Origin: Pholis gunnellus
Lineage: Eukaryota; Chordata; Actinopteri; Perciformes; Pholidae
Direction of reading: 5' to 3'
DNA: 64,000 nt
Assembly (NCBI GenBank): GCA_910591455.2
Contig: OU342822.1
Span: 18,751,763-18,815,762, forward strand
The notes under the pieces are model-generated. The model saw only the letters and a program-made list of their open reading frames with translations, had not been told where the DNA came from and ran no database searches. Position numbers and translations under genes: made by a program. Shown piece by piece: positions 24,201 to 37,339 of this stretch (positions within the stretch are counted from its first letter, which is position 1; each line of letters opens with the position of its first letter).

Positions 24201-26994
24201 TTTGAGAAGACAGCAGGTAACGAGCATATAATGCACAGCACAGAGCACGGCCTGTATTTCACCAGTTAGGAGTAAGAACGTGTTGTCTATTTCAGCTATT
24301 TACGATGAAAGAGTGTGTGTGTAAATGTGGCCGCTTGGGAGCAGATCATCGGGACGGACTTTTATTTCAGATTAATATTTTAACAGGGAGCAGACCACAG
24401 CAAGCACATTTTTGTTCAGTGAAAACAGACTTTCCAGGGTTCTTCTCTCGGGGATGTTTGAACGCTGACCCCAAAATGTCAGCGCTGAATTGTCTCCTCG
24501 GGCTGACATGTTGGGTACACGCGGCACAAAACAAAACAGCAATGTCCCCATACAATGACAGTGTGTCGAGAAAAGCAGCCAACTTAGAAGTCATTGTTGG
24601 AAATGTCTGGCATTGCATCGAGAAAAAAACCTCGTTCATGTTGTGGTAAATAAAAATGTATCGTAGTGTGAGAGCTTTTCTGGCTTCCAGATTGTTTCTA
24701 TTGTTTGTTTTTTTCCTATAAAATAAGGTAATTTCAACTTGATAGCCACACAGGGAATTATAGTATTCAACATTTTGCTGTACTTGAGAACCACGTTAAT
24801 AATGTCATTCTTTCCAGCACAGAGCTGCCTCTCTCAGATGACAAAGAAAGTGCTTCTTTCAAGGATAGTGTCAACTGAAACTTTTATTTTGTGTCGTACC
24901 AGTACCCAACCGTCAGGCCTCAACGTCCTACTCAGCTCTATTTATGTTGGACTCTGCAGACAGACGGCCACGTTGGCCTTTTAATAGGAAGCATGTCTTG
25001 TTTTAAAAGGTGGCTTCAAGAAGAATGCTTCCATTAGTTTCCCATTAGTTTAAATATTATGCAATGGGAACAAGAGCAAATATCCAGACGGAGTATAAAT
25101 GTGAGGCTTGAGTGTGGAATGTGTATTAGAGCAGGCAATAATTCAAGTGGGCTGAAAAACAAAAGCTTCTTACCTACTGCTGAATTTTTCATTGTTATGT
25201 GGTGCATTCAAGGAGAGAAAATGAGACACGAGGACCTTTTTTTTTTAAACGATAAAGAGGGTAATTAATGTTTAAAACAAAATCTGAGAATAAAATCAAG
25301 GCGTTATACTTAGTAACTATGCACCTTAACTTCGATTTATGTTTCATGAGCAGGAAGCCATTGTAAAAAGCTACATCATTAGGGAGAAATGTTACAATAT
25401 AAACTCAGTATAAAAGCAGGTTGGTAGAAGACAGCGCAGTATGACTGGATAATTATGGCAAATTTTCTTTGAGCGGAGCACGCAGTATAAACGTCAATAC
25501 TGCAGTCATTCATTTAACAGACATAACCGTGACTGTGATTCATATTTGGTTGATCTTGCAGCCCCCAAAAGCAGCTTTCCCCCGATCTATTGTTTTGCGA
25601 GTCCTTCTTTCCACGCATCTCTACATCGGAGGTGGCGAGTGCAAAGTTAGCACGGACCGTATGCTGCGTTCACACAATGCTACATGCAGCAACATGCTGC
25701 GAGTCCTCTTCAATGGAAGCCGGTGATGTGAAGCCAAAAAACCTGCACCTGACACTTCAGCCAACGTCAACCAACCGTATATGTTTTTGTTTCACCTGTT
25801 CTGGTCCGTCTAAAGAAATGTCGTCAGCCGGTTTCACGAGCTATTTGGCATCATAGCTTCATCAACAAGGGCTAGAGCGACAGTGTCTCTGACCACACTA
25901 CGAGTGTGAGGATAGCTAATAACCACATTTATAGCATCTGTTTGCTGTGTGAGTGTATTATTTAGTGAATTGACTTCCATTTATGTTGATTTCTTTTTGC
26001 TGGATGACGATGAAAAACCTGAGTTGTGCTTCAGAAAAGGAACCTGTTTTGTAGCAGATTTTGTTTGCCAGGCCCCCGGGAGAGAAGGCAGAATATTTAG
26101 TATAAGCCCGAGCGGTGAAGTAACCTGTAGTATAAAGTTATCAATCAATCGTAGAGGAAACACCAGGGAGAAATATTCTGGATTTTTGCTTTAGAAGAGC
26201 ACAACAGCTCTTTGATGGCTGGGAATTTAAAATCTGGGTGATCATCCGTTTAAACCCAACAAAATCTTTTAACGAAAAAAACCCCAATAACAATAAGCCC
26301 TAATTGAAAAAAAGATGCACCTTTATCCCCCCCTTGTATTGGGAGCCGAGCCCTTTGAAGATATGTCCCCTTATTCAACAAGACATATAACTGAAAAGCC
26401 TATTAACGCTTTCCATCAAACTCATTATCTTTCATCGCTTTTAATTGACTGATAAAAAGCCCATGAATCTTTGATCTTGATAACCTGAAGCTAATGAGCT
26501 TTGCAGGTGTACCACGGTGTAATCATGGAAAGTAGGTTATTAAACATTTTGGTGCCGCGGTGATTTTCTGTCAGGACGGATTAGCTTCATTTTTGTGGGG
26601 GAAGCTCCCTCACACAAAGGCCTCCCACAGCACGGAATGTATTAACACGCGTCCGTAGAGCGTCGCCCTGCTCACACACTTCATTACTGCAGGATGTGAG
26701 ACTCTGTCCCTGCACTCTGACTCCACACCAGTGATTTGTGAGGATCATAGGCCTTTTAATGCCCACACGTGACAGCTAAACACCGGTGTGGAATGACAAT
26801 GAAAAGGTGTTTATGGTGCAATCTTTTTCTGAAAATGAAAAAAAAAAAAAAAACAGTAAGTAATTGTGTTTTCTAGTGCCGGGCATTACAGGGTCAATCC
26901 CCAATCTCAGTGGCATCAATCCACATGAGACTGTGGGTCATTTCTGAACTTGAAGAATTGAAGTGACAGCTTTGTTATGCCACCGCCAGGGCCG
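24201..26994. other. Non-coding stretch; possible conserved element at 26385-26580
   Basis: No gene. The part from about 26385 to 26580 is compositionally distinct, repeat-free, and dense in TAAT- and GATAA-type motifs, which is the look of conserved non-coding elements near developmental and neural genes. That cannot be confirmed without alignment. A 16-A run lies near 26838. Confidence 0.45.
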
Positions 26995-27320
26995 CACAGT
27001 CACTCAAGTACTGCACTTAAGTATATTACTTGTACTTACACTTGAGTATTTCTAATATATTGCTCTTTATACCTCTACTCCACCACACTTCAGAGGGACG
27101 TATTGTCCTTCACTAAGTTTTTCTTAGTCTTTTTTTAAAAGAAACATCGAATGATCGCATTATTTATCACCCAGATTCATCTTGTGAGCCCTATGTTGGG
27201 AGCCACTGGACTATACTATCTTATTGTATATAAATTAGTTAAAACTAGCTCCATCTCAACCAGCTACATTAAAAAAAACACATTGATGCATCATCAGTAT
27301 TAAAAATCAAATAAGATATA
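26995..27320 (+). repeat. R3 family copy
   Basis: CAAGTACTGCACTTAAGTAT, ACTTGAGTATTTCTA, CTCCACCACACTTCAGAGGG and CTCAACCAGCTACA, in this order, match from memory a repeat extremely common in ray-finned fishes. The last block is shared with 11255-11335 in this window. Internally deleted and diverged; no coding capacity. Confidence 0.65.
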
Positions 27321-28435
27321 CCAAAATCCAGACCAAAAGTACTAAAGTTGGTGGAGTGGATAATGTATGGATAGTGACTACATACCTTTGGCCTTATGAG
27401 AATCACCAAGGTTGTAGCTGTGAGGTTGTCGCATACTGTAGCTTTTAAGTGCGTCATTATCGTGCTTCAGTATAGTCAACACTGGCCTCAGATCATATCC
27501 AACACAGGAACTGATCTCATTTCATGCTCAGTCGCTCTCACGCATGTTGAACACAGGTGTGGCTGGACGACAGCAGGCTTCTATACGCGCTGCTTTACAG
27601 CACTTGACTGATTATTTAATGAAGACCGCAGCAGGTTTTTCTACTTTTACCTTTTTCACTTAAAAGGTTTGTCTTTTGAGTAGAGTGTGAGTGCGCCACT
27701 CTCCCAAAACTATAAAATGACTCATATTGCACCTAGAATCTGTTCCCCCACACGTTTTTAATTTTAACCCTCATGTGAGATACGAGGTTTCGATCTTCGT
27801 ATTTTGGAACTGACAGAAACTGATACCACAAAGAGTAAGGAAGGGTGTGATCGCTCAGCTGTCACATGTCGGATGAATATGCAGATGCAGGTGCGATGAG
27901 ACTGGTGTCTTACAGGTCCACTGGATGATCGCATCCTACTTTAATGATTGTGGGATCGGGCTGCCGTGTCAGTGCATCTCATCGGCTTATTCTGCCAGAC
28001 AGGATTTGCACATATTGATACGAGCTCTTCTGCTCTGCACTGTGTGAATTCACCATAGACAGAAACAAAACCCCCAACCCATGTTATTAACGGCGCTCCC
28101 TTCCCGAGCCAGAGCGCTGCCAGGGGAAATATTTTGAGTAGTCCGAGGGCAACCATTGGTCAAATTCATAGTCTATGAATTCACACGGCACATGGGTCGG
28201 GTTGGAAAACAAATCCGACATCGCAACTAGAAAGGAAATGCACACCTCCTGTTGGCCCCGGAAGCTAAAGCTAACGTTGTGATTCACTCTGAATAGGAAC
28301 ACGAGCTAAACAGCTCAAATGTAAAATGTGTAAATTAGCTGTAAATGTCAGTGCAGCGAGAGCCAAAAGGTCGTTAGCATTCATCTCCTTTCCAGCAGAG
28401 CCACCGGTGAGACTTGTTACAGGAACTGATCTCGA
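27321..28435. other. Non-coding stretch, no gene seen
   Basis: No supported gene or repeat. Sequence near 27620-27650 may be the 3' end of the R3 copy. Confidence 0.5.
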
Positions 28436-28453
28436 GGGGGGGGGGGGGGGGGG
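28436..28453. repeat. Poly-G tract, 18 bases
   Basis: Uninterrupted G run on the + strand; length is prone to assembly error. Confidence 0.95.
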
Positions 28454-28746
28454 TGTTCCTGCACTGCAGCCAGCTGTTACTCTATTAATCATCACTGGAC
28501 AGGGAGCTATTCAAGCTCAACATCTAATTCAACTTTCAATTTATTTCCTCAAGTGCGTGGTGGGGTAGAGGGATGTGTGTGTGTGGGTGTGTGAGAATGT
28601 CCGTTGGCGAGTTCTTGCTTGTCACGTGTGTCGTCGGTCAGTCACTGCTGTGGGTGCGTCTCACTAAAGTCTCTCTGTAATTGGTTCTCTTAACTGTCCA
28701 GCCACCAAAGTGCAGATTAGAGAAGAGAGGAGTTTCTGGCAGTCAT

Positions 28747-28945
28747 CGCCCATAGACTGTATGTAAGAGGTGGACGTAGTCAGTCCATCATTGGTTTGTG
28801 GACTGATGGTTTGAAGTTCGGCGATTTTGCTGTCGCCATCTTGGATTACGATCGTCTCCATGTTGTTTTTTTGCAACCGATGAACAGAAGTTACCAAACT
28901 AGTATACGGCTCTGGTAGAGACCTGTCAATGTCAAGGCGAGACTG
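28747..28945 (-). repeat. R1 family copy (R1e), reverse orientation
   Basis: Starts with CATAGACTGTATGTAA. Its reverse complement contains TTGACAGG, GGTTGCAAAAA, CATGG, and AAGATGGCGACAG-like sequence as in 38865-38935, then the CAAACCAATG and TGACTACGTCCAC tail as in R1a. It represents the 3' half of the element. Confidence 0.7.
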
Positions 28946-29934
28946 CACCTATAAGTGCATATGTTTTGTTTTTTAGTAGTGTCCACAACATCTGTTAAGA
29001 TTTGATAGGTGTGCGCACTGGCCCTCATTGTGATACTAAGGTAACACACTTCTTCACTTTGGACCTACATTGTGATTCTGATCATACAATAAAGATCGGT
29101 ATCAAAATCATAATTCCAGCCGTAGTAGTTATGAAGTGCAGACGTTTCAAATGAATCTGCACAATGCATTGCCTTGAGTAACAACAATAAAAGCAGTGAT
29201 GTGGTTTTTACTTATTATAGATTATCTAAGTTGAGAAAACGCATTCAAAGAAATAGATTTTGGAGACATTTTTACGGGATTGAGATGAGACGACTGATGC
29301 CAAACTCATGTCTGTGTGTTCTGTACCGTGCAGGAGTTCAGGAATTAGTTATGAACTATTCCTTTTGAAGGGTTCAGCAGTTTTGTAAAACGATACGCAC
29401 TTAACCATGTGAAATCTCTGGTATGGTGCAATAAGTGTGTGTTGGTGCAGGGAGCTCGTTGTCGCCGGCATGTGTGACTCTTTCTTGTTTTTGTGCGACA
29501 GAGCGTGTCTGAGCCAAAGGTGTGCTATCGTCTTGTGTATCCTCCAGGTCGTCTGTTTCCGTCGTTGTGGGAGCAGAGAGACGCGGAGGCTGTGATTAGC
29601 GGGCTGAGCCCGTGAGTGAACCTATGGCAGAGAGACAGCACAGTGCAGGTAAGAACTGCCACAGACACAAAGAGAAGAACCCGACAATCTGTGACCAACT
29701 GTAATGCAATACGACAACACAAGCCGCACAAGGACGTACCTGGGGAGAGAGCCTTCTGTCGTAGATCATAGTCCAACATGACTAGCTGTCTCAAGGCTGC
29801 CTCGCATCCCTTAGAGGCTGCGATCCATTACACCCAACCATGTAAGAATGGTAGATACAATGAACACAGATCCTTATTTTGATGGTGATGTTTGTAGAGC
29901 CAAACCGTTATCTGTAGTTGAGAGTTTAAATTAG
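28946..29934. other. Non-coding stretch, no gene seen
   Basis: No gene or repeat that I can support. Confidence 0.5.
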
Positions 29935-30125
29935 GCCCTTATTTAAACAATAGAAGGCACTTGGTCTAAAGTGCATGGCGCTTTTTTGGAGTATCCAACT
30001 CCACTTCTGCTAGTAAATGGCATATAATCTGTGTTGCATTTCGTCCCTTAATAATCATAGTTTTTTGGGGCCTGAAGCAATCAGAGTGTCATCTCCCGTC
30101 CCTTTAAAAGCCAGGTGTGCTGGCA
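29935..30125 (+). mobile_element. Probable non-autonomous DNA transposon fragment
   Basis: The blocks TCTAAAGTGCATGGCGCTTT, CCAACTCCACTTCTGCTAGT, AATGGCATATAATCTG and CGTCCCTTTAAAAGCCAGGT in this order resemble, from memory, a widespread fish DNA-transposon derivative (possibly Harbinger type). No transposase and no clear terminal repeats are present. Class assignment is recall-based. Confidence 0.45.
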
Positions 30126-30444
30126 AACTGGAGAAGCCAGTGGGTTTTGTGGAGAGAAAATGTTGCTTTTGAAAGACTAAACACCAACCTGTCAAATTAC
30201 CTCCATCTAATTTTGCCGTTTGGACTTGCTAACGCTCTGGAGTTATTGGAAATGTTGGAATCACATGAGTCGGGCGTAGTCCTATGCAGCCTCCACTGGA
30301 ATTCTACAAATAGTATAATACTGATAATATTAGTGTAGCCTCGTCTTTATCTTTATCTGCTACCCATACAGTAATATGGCGATTAAGAAAAGATCAATTT
30401 GAGGAGTGCCTCTGGTTTGCATGTTTATCTTAAATGGGTCATGC

Positions 30445-30545
30445 AGTGTGGGACTCTAACTGGTCTTGGTCTTGTCTCGGTCTCGATTCACTCTGGTCTT
30501 GGTCATGACTTGGTCTGGGTTCTGGTGGTCTTGACTACAACACTG
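30445..30545. repeat. GGTCTT-rich simple repeat
   Basis: Imperfect reiteration of TGGTCTTG and CTCGGTCT units, ending GTCTTGACTACAACACT. From memory, similar sequence is dispersed in fish genomes. No coding potential. Confidence 0.5.
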
Positions 30546-31039
30546 CTCGACGATGACTCCAGAGGATCGATCGGGAGGGCACCAAAGGGACTGTAGCAGT
30601 GGGACGATTTAATACAAATCTAATGCCAATAAAAGCTGAAATTATTGAGATGATTTCTTGAATTTGCCAGAACTTTATAGATTTGATCCTATTTAGGAGT
30701 TCTTGTTTTGTTATCTGATTTTGAGCTGGGATTGACCCTCGGTGCACTCCTTTTGATTGGCAGCGCTGAGCACAGGGTGGACGTTAGAAAAATGCATTAC
30801 CTCTGATTGGCGAGGCCAACGTCATTCTTTTTTGGGATTCACATATCCAAAAAGCTGCAGTGGAGAGACTGTGAGGGGAAAGTATAGAAGCTAAAATTGT
30901 CCACTGGCTTGCAGAGCAGTAGGAACAAACACCGCAGGCGGCTGCCTTTTGTACTTCTTATAAATCAATGTTTGCCACAAGCCTCCTGCCCATGCCAGAG
31001 GCTGGAAACGTTCTCAATAGAGCTGCAGGGGGATGATGC

Positions 31040-31160
31040 ATCATTGTAGGCCGAACCCGGAAGTTAGCGTCGCACCGGTTATCTCGACAAAAGGCCAATG
31101 GGATTTTTCCATTGGATTTTGGAAACACCACTTCTCATCTCCACGTCTCGAAAAAGCTTC
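31040..31160. repeat. Possible interspersed repeat with small inverted repeat
   Basis: Includes CCAATGG (31095-31101) and CCATTGG (31109-31115), 7-bp arms around a 7-base loop. The flanking GAACCCGGAAGTTAGCG block resembles repeats I recall from fish genomes. No second copy in the window, so the call is weak. Confidence 0.3.
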
Positions 31161-32910
31161 TAAATTTACAAGACGGGTATACTGACATATTTTATATCGT
31201 AGAAGAAGCCAAGAAAATCACTGAAGCTTTGTTTTAACCACAGACTTCAGGCATTCAACCGAAAACCCATTTTTTAAATTCAAGTGCAAAAATGCTGACT
31301 CATTCTCTTGGTTTTCGGACTCATTCTAGCAGCACTCTATATCATTCAGCAGCTCTCCTCATCGAGCAGATATTGGGCACTTAAATCTGAACTAACTGCT
31401 GCTGTAATTCAATCGAACTAAAATAGCTCATGGAAATAAAGACAAATCATCGAGAAATATATTTGCGCAGTGAAGCTGGAAGAAGGTTTAGAAGAAGGGG
31501 AGGTGATTCTCTTGAGAGCCAGGATCTATCAGTGCTGTGGGAGCTCTGTGGGGTTCATCACTCTTCAAGCTAATCCAAAGCTGTCCTTAGGAATGACAGA
31601 TGCTTGACTCTGAAGGCATTGACAGCAGATGCCTCTTTCATCCGGAGAGGGCAGCCATGCATCACCACCCAGCCCTCAAACAGCAAATCAATCCGTAGCA
31701 ACCAGGTAGGACAGGAGGCTTTTCCAGAGCGGCTCGGTTCGGAGGGAGGAATGCTGAATGCACCACACATTCACCATTGTGATTCATTTTAAAAAATCTA
31801 TAGAGCTCATGTCTATGTTGTGTGTTTGCAAATTATCCGAGGGGACTTATTTCTACACGGGGCGGAAGTAAAGAAATCTGCTTGTGGCGACTAAACCGTG
31901 AAAGCTGTTACGGTTCTGTGACGGAACCGGTTACGGTTGGAGAAAGATCAAAAGGCACGAGACAACTTGACAATGAAATATATTATATTCAATCATCTGT
32001 TTACATTTTTTTAGGCTTTTTTAAATACTTTCCGTGGTGTTTTGCATGTTGTCTTAACTGAACTTAACCTGAAACCATACAGGAAGATGCAACTTCACAT
32101 CTGCTTCAACAGAATTTAAATGAGAACCGCTTGATGTGTCTTTACGGGAACTCGTAGACGGTGCAAAGGATAACTCGACAAGCATCATTTTAGAGGTTTA
32201 ACCTCTTTTGTCTTACCCCCACTGCTCTTTCAGTCCTATAAAACTGCTTTTCCTTTGAAGTTTTAAAAAGCTACAGGAGAGGTTCTACAGACAGGATCTC
32301 GTGTCTTTCTTCAGTCGCATTCTTTCTGTCGAGTGCTCTTATCCCTAAAGAGCCGCAGCAGCAATTGCAGCTGAGTGGATCAATCTGAGAATTGCCCGTG
32401 AAATTCAGAGCGTTGCCGGCCTGAAATCCCTTCTGATTATGTTTCACGGATAATGTGAGGATTTTTAACGCACCGACGCCGAGTTTACACAATCTCTGGC
32501 ACACCTTCCAAGTGTTGAGTTGGATCCTCTTATGGACAAACTCCACCGGCTGCAGGCTGCAAAACGTTGTTGTTTCATTTTCAAATTGCCTTTTAGTTCA
32601 TCTCAATGCAAATGGGATGCTGAAAGCCAAGGATCAAGGAGTTTTCCCTTTCACTCACACGTTGATCTCATTACAGCCAAATGTTTGTCTCTTTTTTTTT
32701 CTAAGTTACACTATTCAGTTTGCCAATTTATTGGGCAAATATTACAATTGTACTAAATATGATGCCACTTATTTGACTGGTGGAACTGGTCAAAATACTA
32801 GCTACTCACGAAAGGATTCAGGTGAATAGGGTAAACAATTTGAATGATGTATAACACCATGAGACGTTCCCTGTTGATAACTTACATTAAGGAATCATTT
32901 TTTGTATTAC
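31161..32910. other. Non-coding stretch, no gene seen
   Basis: Ordinary AT-leaning DNA; open frames here lack domains and overlap on both strands. Confidence 0.5.
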
Positions 32911-32962
32911 AGTTTCCTGAAATGGCACGTTCAAATATGCAAATGAGGCGTTATCTAATTCT
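32911..32962 (+). repeat. R4 family fragment
   Basis: The stretch around CCTGAAATG...GTTCAAATATGCAAATGAGG and TTATCTAAT recurs, diverged, at 39949-40000. It contains ATGCAAAT, an octamer (POU) motif, in both copies. Confidence 0.55.
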
Positions 32963-34310
32963 TGGTGGATTTAGAAGAAATCTACGGACAAATATAGACA
33001 AAGTAGTAAAATTAAACATCTAAATGTGTATTTTTGGATGTTTTCTTTCCATTTGTCTGATAGAAGAACATAATGAATGCAAAATAGCACAAAATCTCAA
33101 AATGGATCAGTGCATTAAAAAACATTAACAAAGCTGTGTTTTCACACACAGATCGCAGATCGCGGCCGTCGTGTTTCACCAATCGTTGTCTCTCGCAAAT
33201 TGCAGATACATTTGCAATCCTACAGGGCAGTTGCATTCTCATTTGTGGGATGCAACTTTTTGTTGGTTAATGAAACTTGTCATTAAAGAGGAAATTATCT
33301 CATGTTGCAAATTTTGTGCAACGGCTCCTGTTCGTTATCTTGCCTGCTGTTTACAAACTCAGACACCTATTCTGCTGTTTTCTTGATAATCAAAGTATAT
33401 AATAATATATACCAAGGTACTTTTTTGCTAGACTGCATTTTATACAAAGGCCTCTCTGATGTCAATAAATATTCAGTGGGCACACTAAATACATGACAGC
33501 TCCAGTAAAGATATTGACTTTGCTCTCCGCCTTCAAAAACCCATGTTGTGTTCAACACTCTGTGACCTGCTCTACACTAAACTGGCTTGTCACCCTTCAT
33601 ACCTGCTCAAGAGCAAGACAAGTGACAAGCAAATCTCGGCAACATGGACTCCTACTGCTTAGTCTGATGCAGTGTTTGGTTCACTGATAAGCTGATTCAG
33701 TTTGTCAGCTGGCATTACGGCTGTCGGCCTTCATGCTGCCGACTATCAGCCCTCAGAATCAGAGAGGCTGTAGCCGAAGCGATCTCAGCTCTGGCAGATC
33801 AAAAGTCACCCCTCCCACCACCCTCGCTCCGGCCCGAAAAAGGCAGAGCGCCACAGGCGGTTACAGGGGTCAGAGGTCAGGGAGACGGCTCTCTCACTCA
33901 ACAGGCAACACGTGTAGTCCTCTGGACAGAGAAGGACACACAGGGAAGACAGCAGAGGAAGATTATGTTCACGTTTCCATTATGCACATTTTGAAATATC
34001 GCATTAGATAACACTGTGTGTAAATGTTTTTACGCTCACTTGAAGTGTTTTTTCCCTTTGTGGAAAAAGAGTTGATGCACTAAGTGGGATTTGGACGCCT
34101 TGCCGAATAACTTACCAATCTGACTCACATGTGTTTCTGCTGTCAGCGTCTCCTCAGATATTCCCATAACGTGTGTAAATGTTCATCTTCTGCTATATTC
34201 TACTTTTTATTTTTCTGAGCGGTCCATGTGTGCTACATAGAAAAGATATGTGCGCTAAAGACCAGACGCCAGATTGAGAAATAGCATTTTTCAATTATTA
34301 TATGAATGCG
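32963..34310. other. Non-coding stretch, no gene seen
   Basis: No gene. The interval 33730-33900 is somewhat GC-richer with a few CpGs, but no exon structure is visible. Confidence 0.5.
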
Positions 34311-34880
34311 TTTAATGGACAGGAGCTGCCATCAAACACACAACAATGCTTAACTTCTGTTCCATTCATTCGGGTTCATTTCCCCCAAGACCTGAATAAT
34401 ATGAGAGTCAGCGGTGAGAACAAAAAAATAATCAATAATGCATTAATTTGATTGATGGACTGACAGACCTTACTGCTAACCCTTTGCTGACATCAAATAC
34501 AATGTTTTGCTGCTTTACTGTCAGACGTTCCTGCTAATTTGTCCACCCCCTGTATACTATAGGTGAGTCAGTGGAGGCATGTGAAGACTATCTCTGTTAC
34601 CAGATGAGAAAGCTGATGTTTTAATCAATAAATGAATTGATCAGGAGGGCCTTCACTGCACTCAAATACAATGTTTTGTTTCATTGAAATTCTACTGCCA
34701 GGTGTTCCTATTAAATTGTCCACCACTCTGGATCATACAAAGAAAAGATGTGAAGACTTTTTCATGTTACAAGAAAGGAAATCAAAGCTTTTATTTTGTG
34801 TTTAATAGACAGGAACGCTTGACTGGAATCGAATACAGTACAGCATCTGTTTTTTTTTTGCTCCATTCCACTATGTTCCT
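34311..34880 (+). repeat. Diverged tandem array, about four units, period ~168 bp
   Basis: The anchor TCAAATACAATGTTTTG at 34493 recurs at 34662 (169 bp later), as TCGAATACAGTA at 34829 (167 bp), and as TCAAACACACAACAATG at 34332 (161 bp earlier). A second anchor, GTGAAGACT, occurs at 34581 and 34750 (169 bp), and TGTCCACC follows the first anchor at a similar distance in the two middle units. Units are clearly related but diverged, with TTTAAT near the unit boundaries. It is a small satellite-like array with no coding content. Confidence 0.7.
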
Positions 34881-36189
34881 TAATTAGCGTGGCCCCTTTA
34901 TTCAGAATATTCTCTCACCAGACATGTAGTCTAATTTCTCAGCAGATATTAAGTGTTAAACCTCTAATTGAATCCAATAAATTGGTCAAAATAGCACAGT
35001 GTGAGTTGATTAAAAGCACTTCATGTCTCTCTAATGGGTTGAAAGAGGGCTTCCCTCACCTCCCCTCCAAAGATATCGGCTCAACATCCTGCGATAAGGC
35101 TGCCAACTATGTCTAATAGGCCCGGCTTCCACTGAATCATCCTGTACTCTCCCACATCCTCCTCCTCCTCCTCTCGCTCTAATTTGCTCTCGTCAGAAGA
35201 AACTCTGCTCCGCCTCGATCCTTCGCCCGTGTGGTAGAGTTGATTTTTATATTTTTACCTCGTTCCTGTTCTTGGTCGGTCGCGTCTATTCTCAGACTTG
35301 TACTCAGACGACCTACCTTATTTAGCTTTTAGTGTTGCTGATGTCTGCATCCTTATAAATAGCACTAGAAGCAGAAATGTGCTTCACATGGTGATGTCTA
35401 ATGATTGCCAGGTTTTGCAAAGAAAACAGAATTTCCCTTTGCTTTTTATGATTTTATTCTTTTCTCTCTCGAACAACCTCTTACTTTCAGGTATAAGTGC
35501 TTCGAATAATTAAGATCTGTTGTAACCATTTATTACTACAAAGGGAGTATGAAAATGACTGGGGTATGGAGGGGGGCTGAATCTTGTATTACATTTCCTA
35601 AGAAAAGGTATATTTAATTTGAACCAAAGGGAATCTCATACTTGTGTTGAACCATCCCCTAAAAATACAAAACCCTCCCACAAGATCTCCAAACAACAAC
35701 AACACACTTACGACAAAACACAAGGAAGAGGTGAAATAGCCCGTTGTGTAATTTTAAATAAAGAGCTGCATAAATAAATGGTATTTGCAGCCACCGAATC
35801 TGCAAAACCTGAGCCATGGCTCCGGCTCTGTGGCCGCTGAAGGGCTTAAGCGCCGCAATATTTTCCCCTGAGGTGAGATGTCGAGCTGTGCTAACATGTC
35901 TAACATGGTGCCAACTCACGTGGTCTTTATCTAAAGAAAGAGCGTACCGTAGCATGACAATACAGACGTTGATATGTTCAAGTTCAGTGCTAAAGTGAGA
36001 GATGGAGCTGTGTGCAGCATGCACTTTCACTCTATTGACCACTTAGCTCTTTTACACAGAGCCCAGTTGGGTTTTTTCACATGGTGACGTAAATAGTTAC
36101 AACTGTCACTGTAGCTGACAACGTCGTTATTAATGTGTCCAATTGAGAGTCAGGTGCAAAATCACAATGAAATAATGAACTAGCGGCGC
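34881..36189. other. Non-coding stretch, no gene seen
   Basis: A short (CTC)n tract at 35157-35174. The interval 34890-35120 is repeat-free with several TAATT motifs and could be a conserved element, but that is a guess. No gene. Confidence 0.45.
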
Positions 36190-36290
36190 ATGTTTACCCT
36201 TTAGCGGCTGTATGAGACGCACTGGAGTCACTGCAATGTAAACCAACCCACGTCAGTGCCAGACGCTCAAAGGAACCGGCTGTAGATTGT
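36190..36290 (+). repeat. R2 family fragment
   Basis: TACCCTTTAGCGGCTGTATG followed by AGACGCACTGGAGTC corresponds to 23908-23940 (CACCCTTTAGTGCCTGTATG, AAACGCAGTGGAC). Only the 5' module of R2 is present. Confidence 0.5.
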
Positions 36291-37339
36291 GCGATCAAAT
36301 TATGTTCTAACTTTACACAACGCATCGAGGTCGACTGCAGCTCCGCTGAAATCACATCAGCGTGAGATGCCTCCGTCTGCTCCTCGGCGAGAGACGACAG
36401 AGCTTCCAGTCAGTGTGTGTGTTGGAGAAAGAGAAGAGGATAAACCTGTTAGCGTCAGATGGAAGTGCTCCGTCAAGGTTAATTGCTGAACACAAACATC
36501 ACCTGTTGCAAACACTTCAATTATCAGGGAAAAGAGAAGGTGTCTATGGCATTACTTCAAATGCCTCTTCACCAACGGCCTGTTACACGAGACCATCAAT
36601 TGCCAGCTTGTTGACTGAGGATACCCACTTGTATCCTGTTAAATGGGAACGTGAAAACAGCATCTCACGCTTGTCTATATATCAAAACGCAGAGAAAATC
36701 TTAAATCGTGACTTTCAATCGTTGCCTCAATTTGCACCTCACGGGGTGAATCTGCATCAATTGAATTAATAAATCTGCTTTGTGGTTGACCTCTGCACAT
36801 CTCCGGCCCGTTTATGTATATTCATTCACACGCTCTGGCGCAGTGCGAGCAGAGTGGGCGTAATGACTTTATTAGTCAGGTGACTACTGTAGTTCGTCTG
36901 TTTTTATACGTCCGAACAAGATGTGTCCACAACTGCAGGCATGATTGAAATGATACGTGATATTGATATTCAGGAACTTCAGAGGATGGTTCTGACGTTT
37001 TTGTTCCAACACATCCTGCAAGTCAGATTTTCCAGATAACCAACATGGTCCACAACAAGCTAACTGGAAAACGAATCAAAACGAATTTATTTCCATGAAA
37101 TTTACTGTGAACTTTCTTTGCACCACAATCAGTCAAAGTTCCCACATAATATCAAAATATAATAAGCAGGATATTGCAACCATCTTTCGCAACAGTGGCA
37201 ATATGTTTTTTATGAAACATCATGATTATGGGTAAATAAAATAATTTTACAGTTTGGTTGAAGTTGGGCAGCTAAAACATGGCGGTGAGATGTGTCATCC
37301 CAACGTATCTTCAAACAGTTTGTATAATATTTTATGAAA
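36291..37339. other. Non-coding stretch, no gene seen
   Basis: A 135-codon open frame at 36362-36769 has no recognisable domain or coding signature. No other structure. Confidence 0.5.

Noticed and set aside
36362..36769. 135-codon open frame on the + strand
   Set aside because: No domain or codon-use signal that separates it from the surrounding non-coding DNA.
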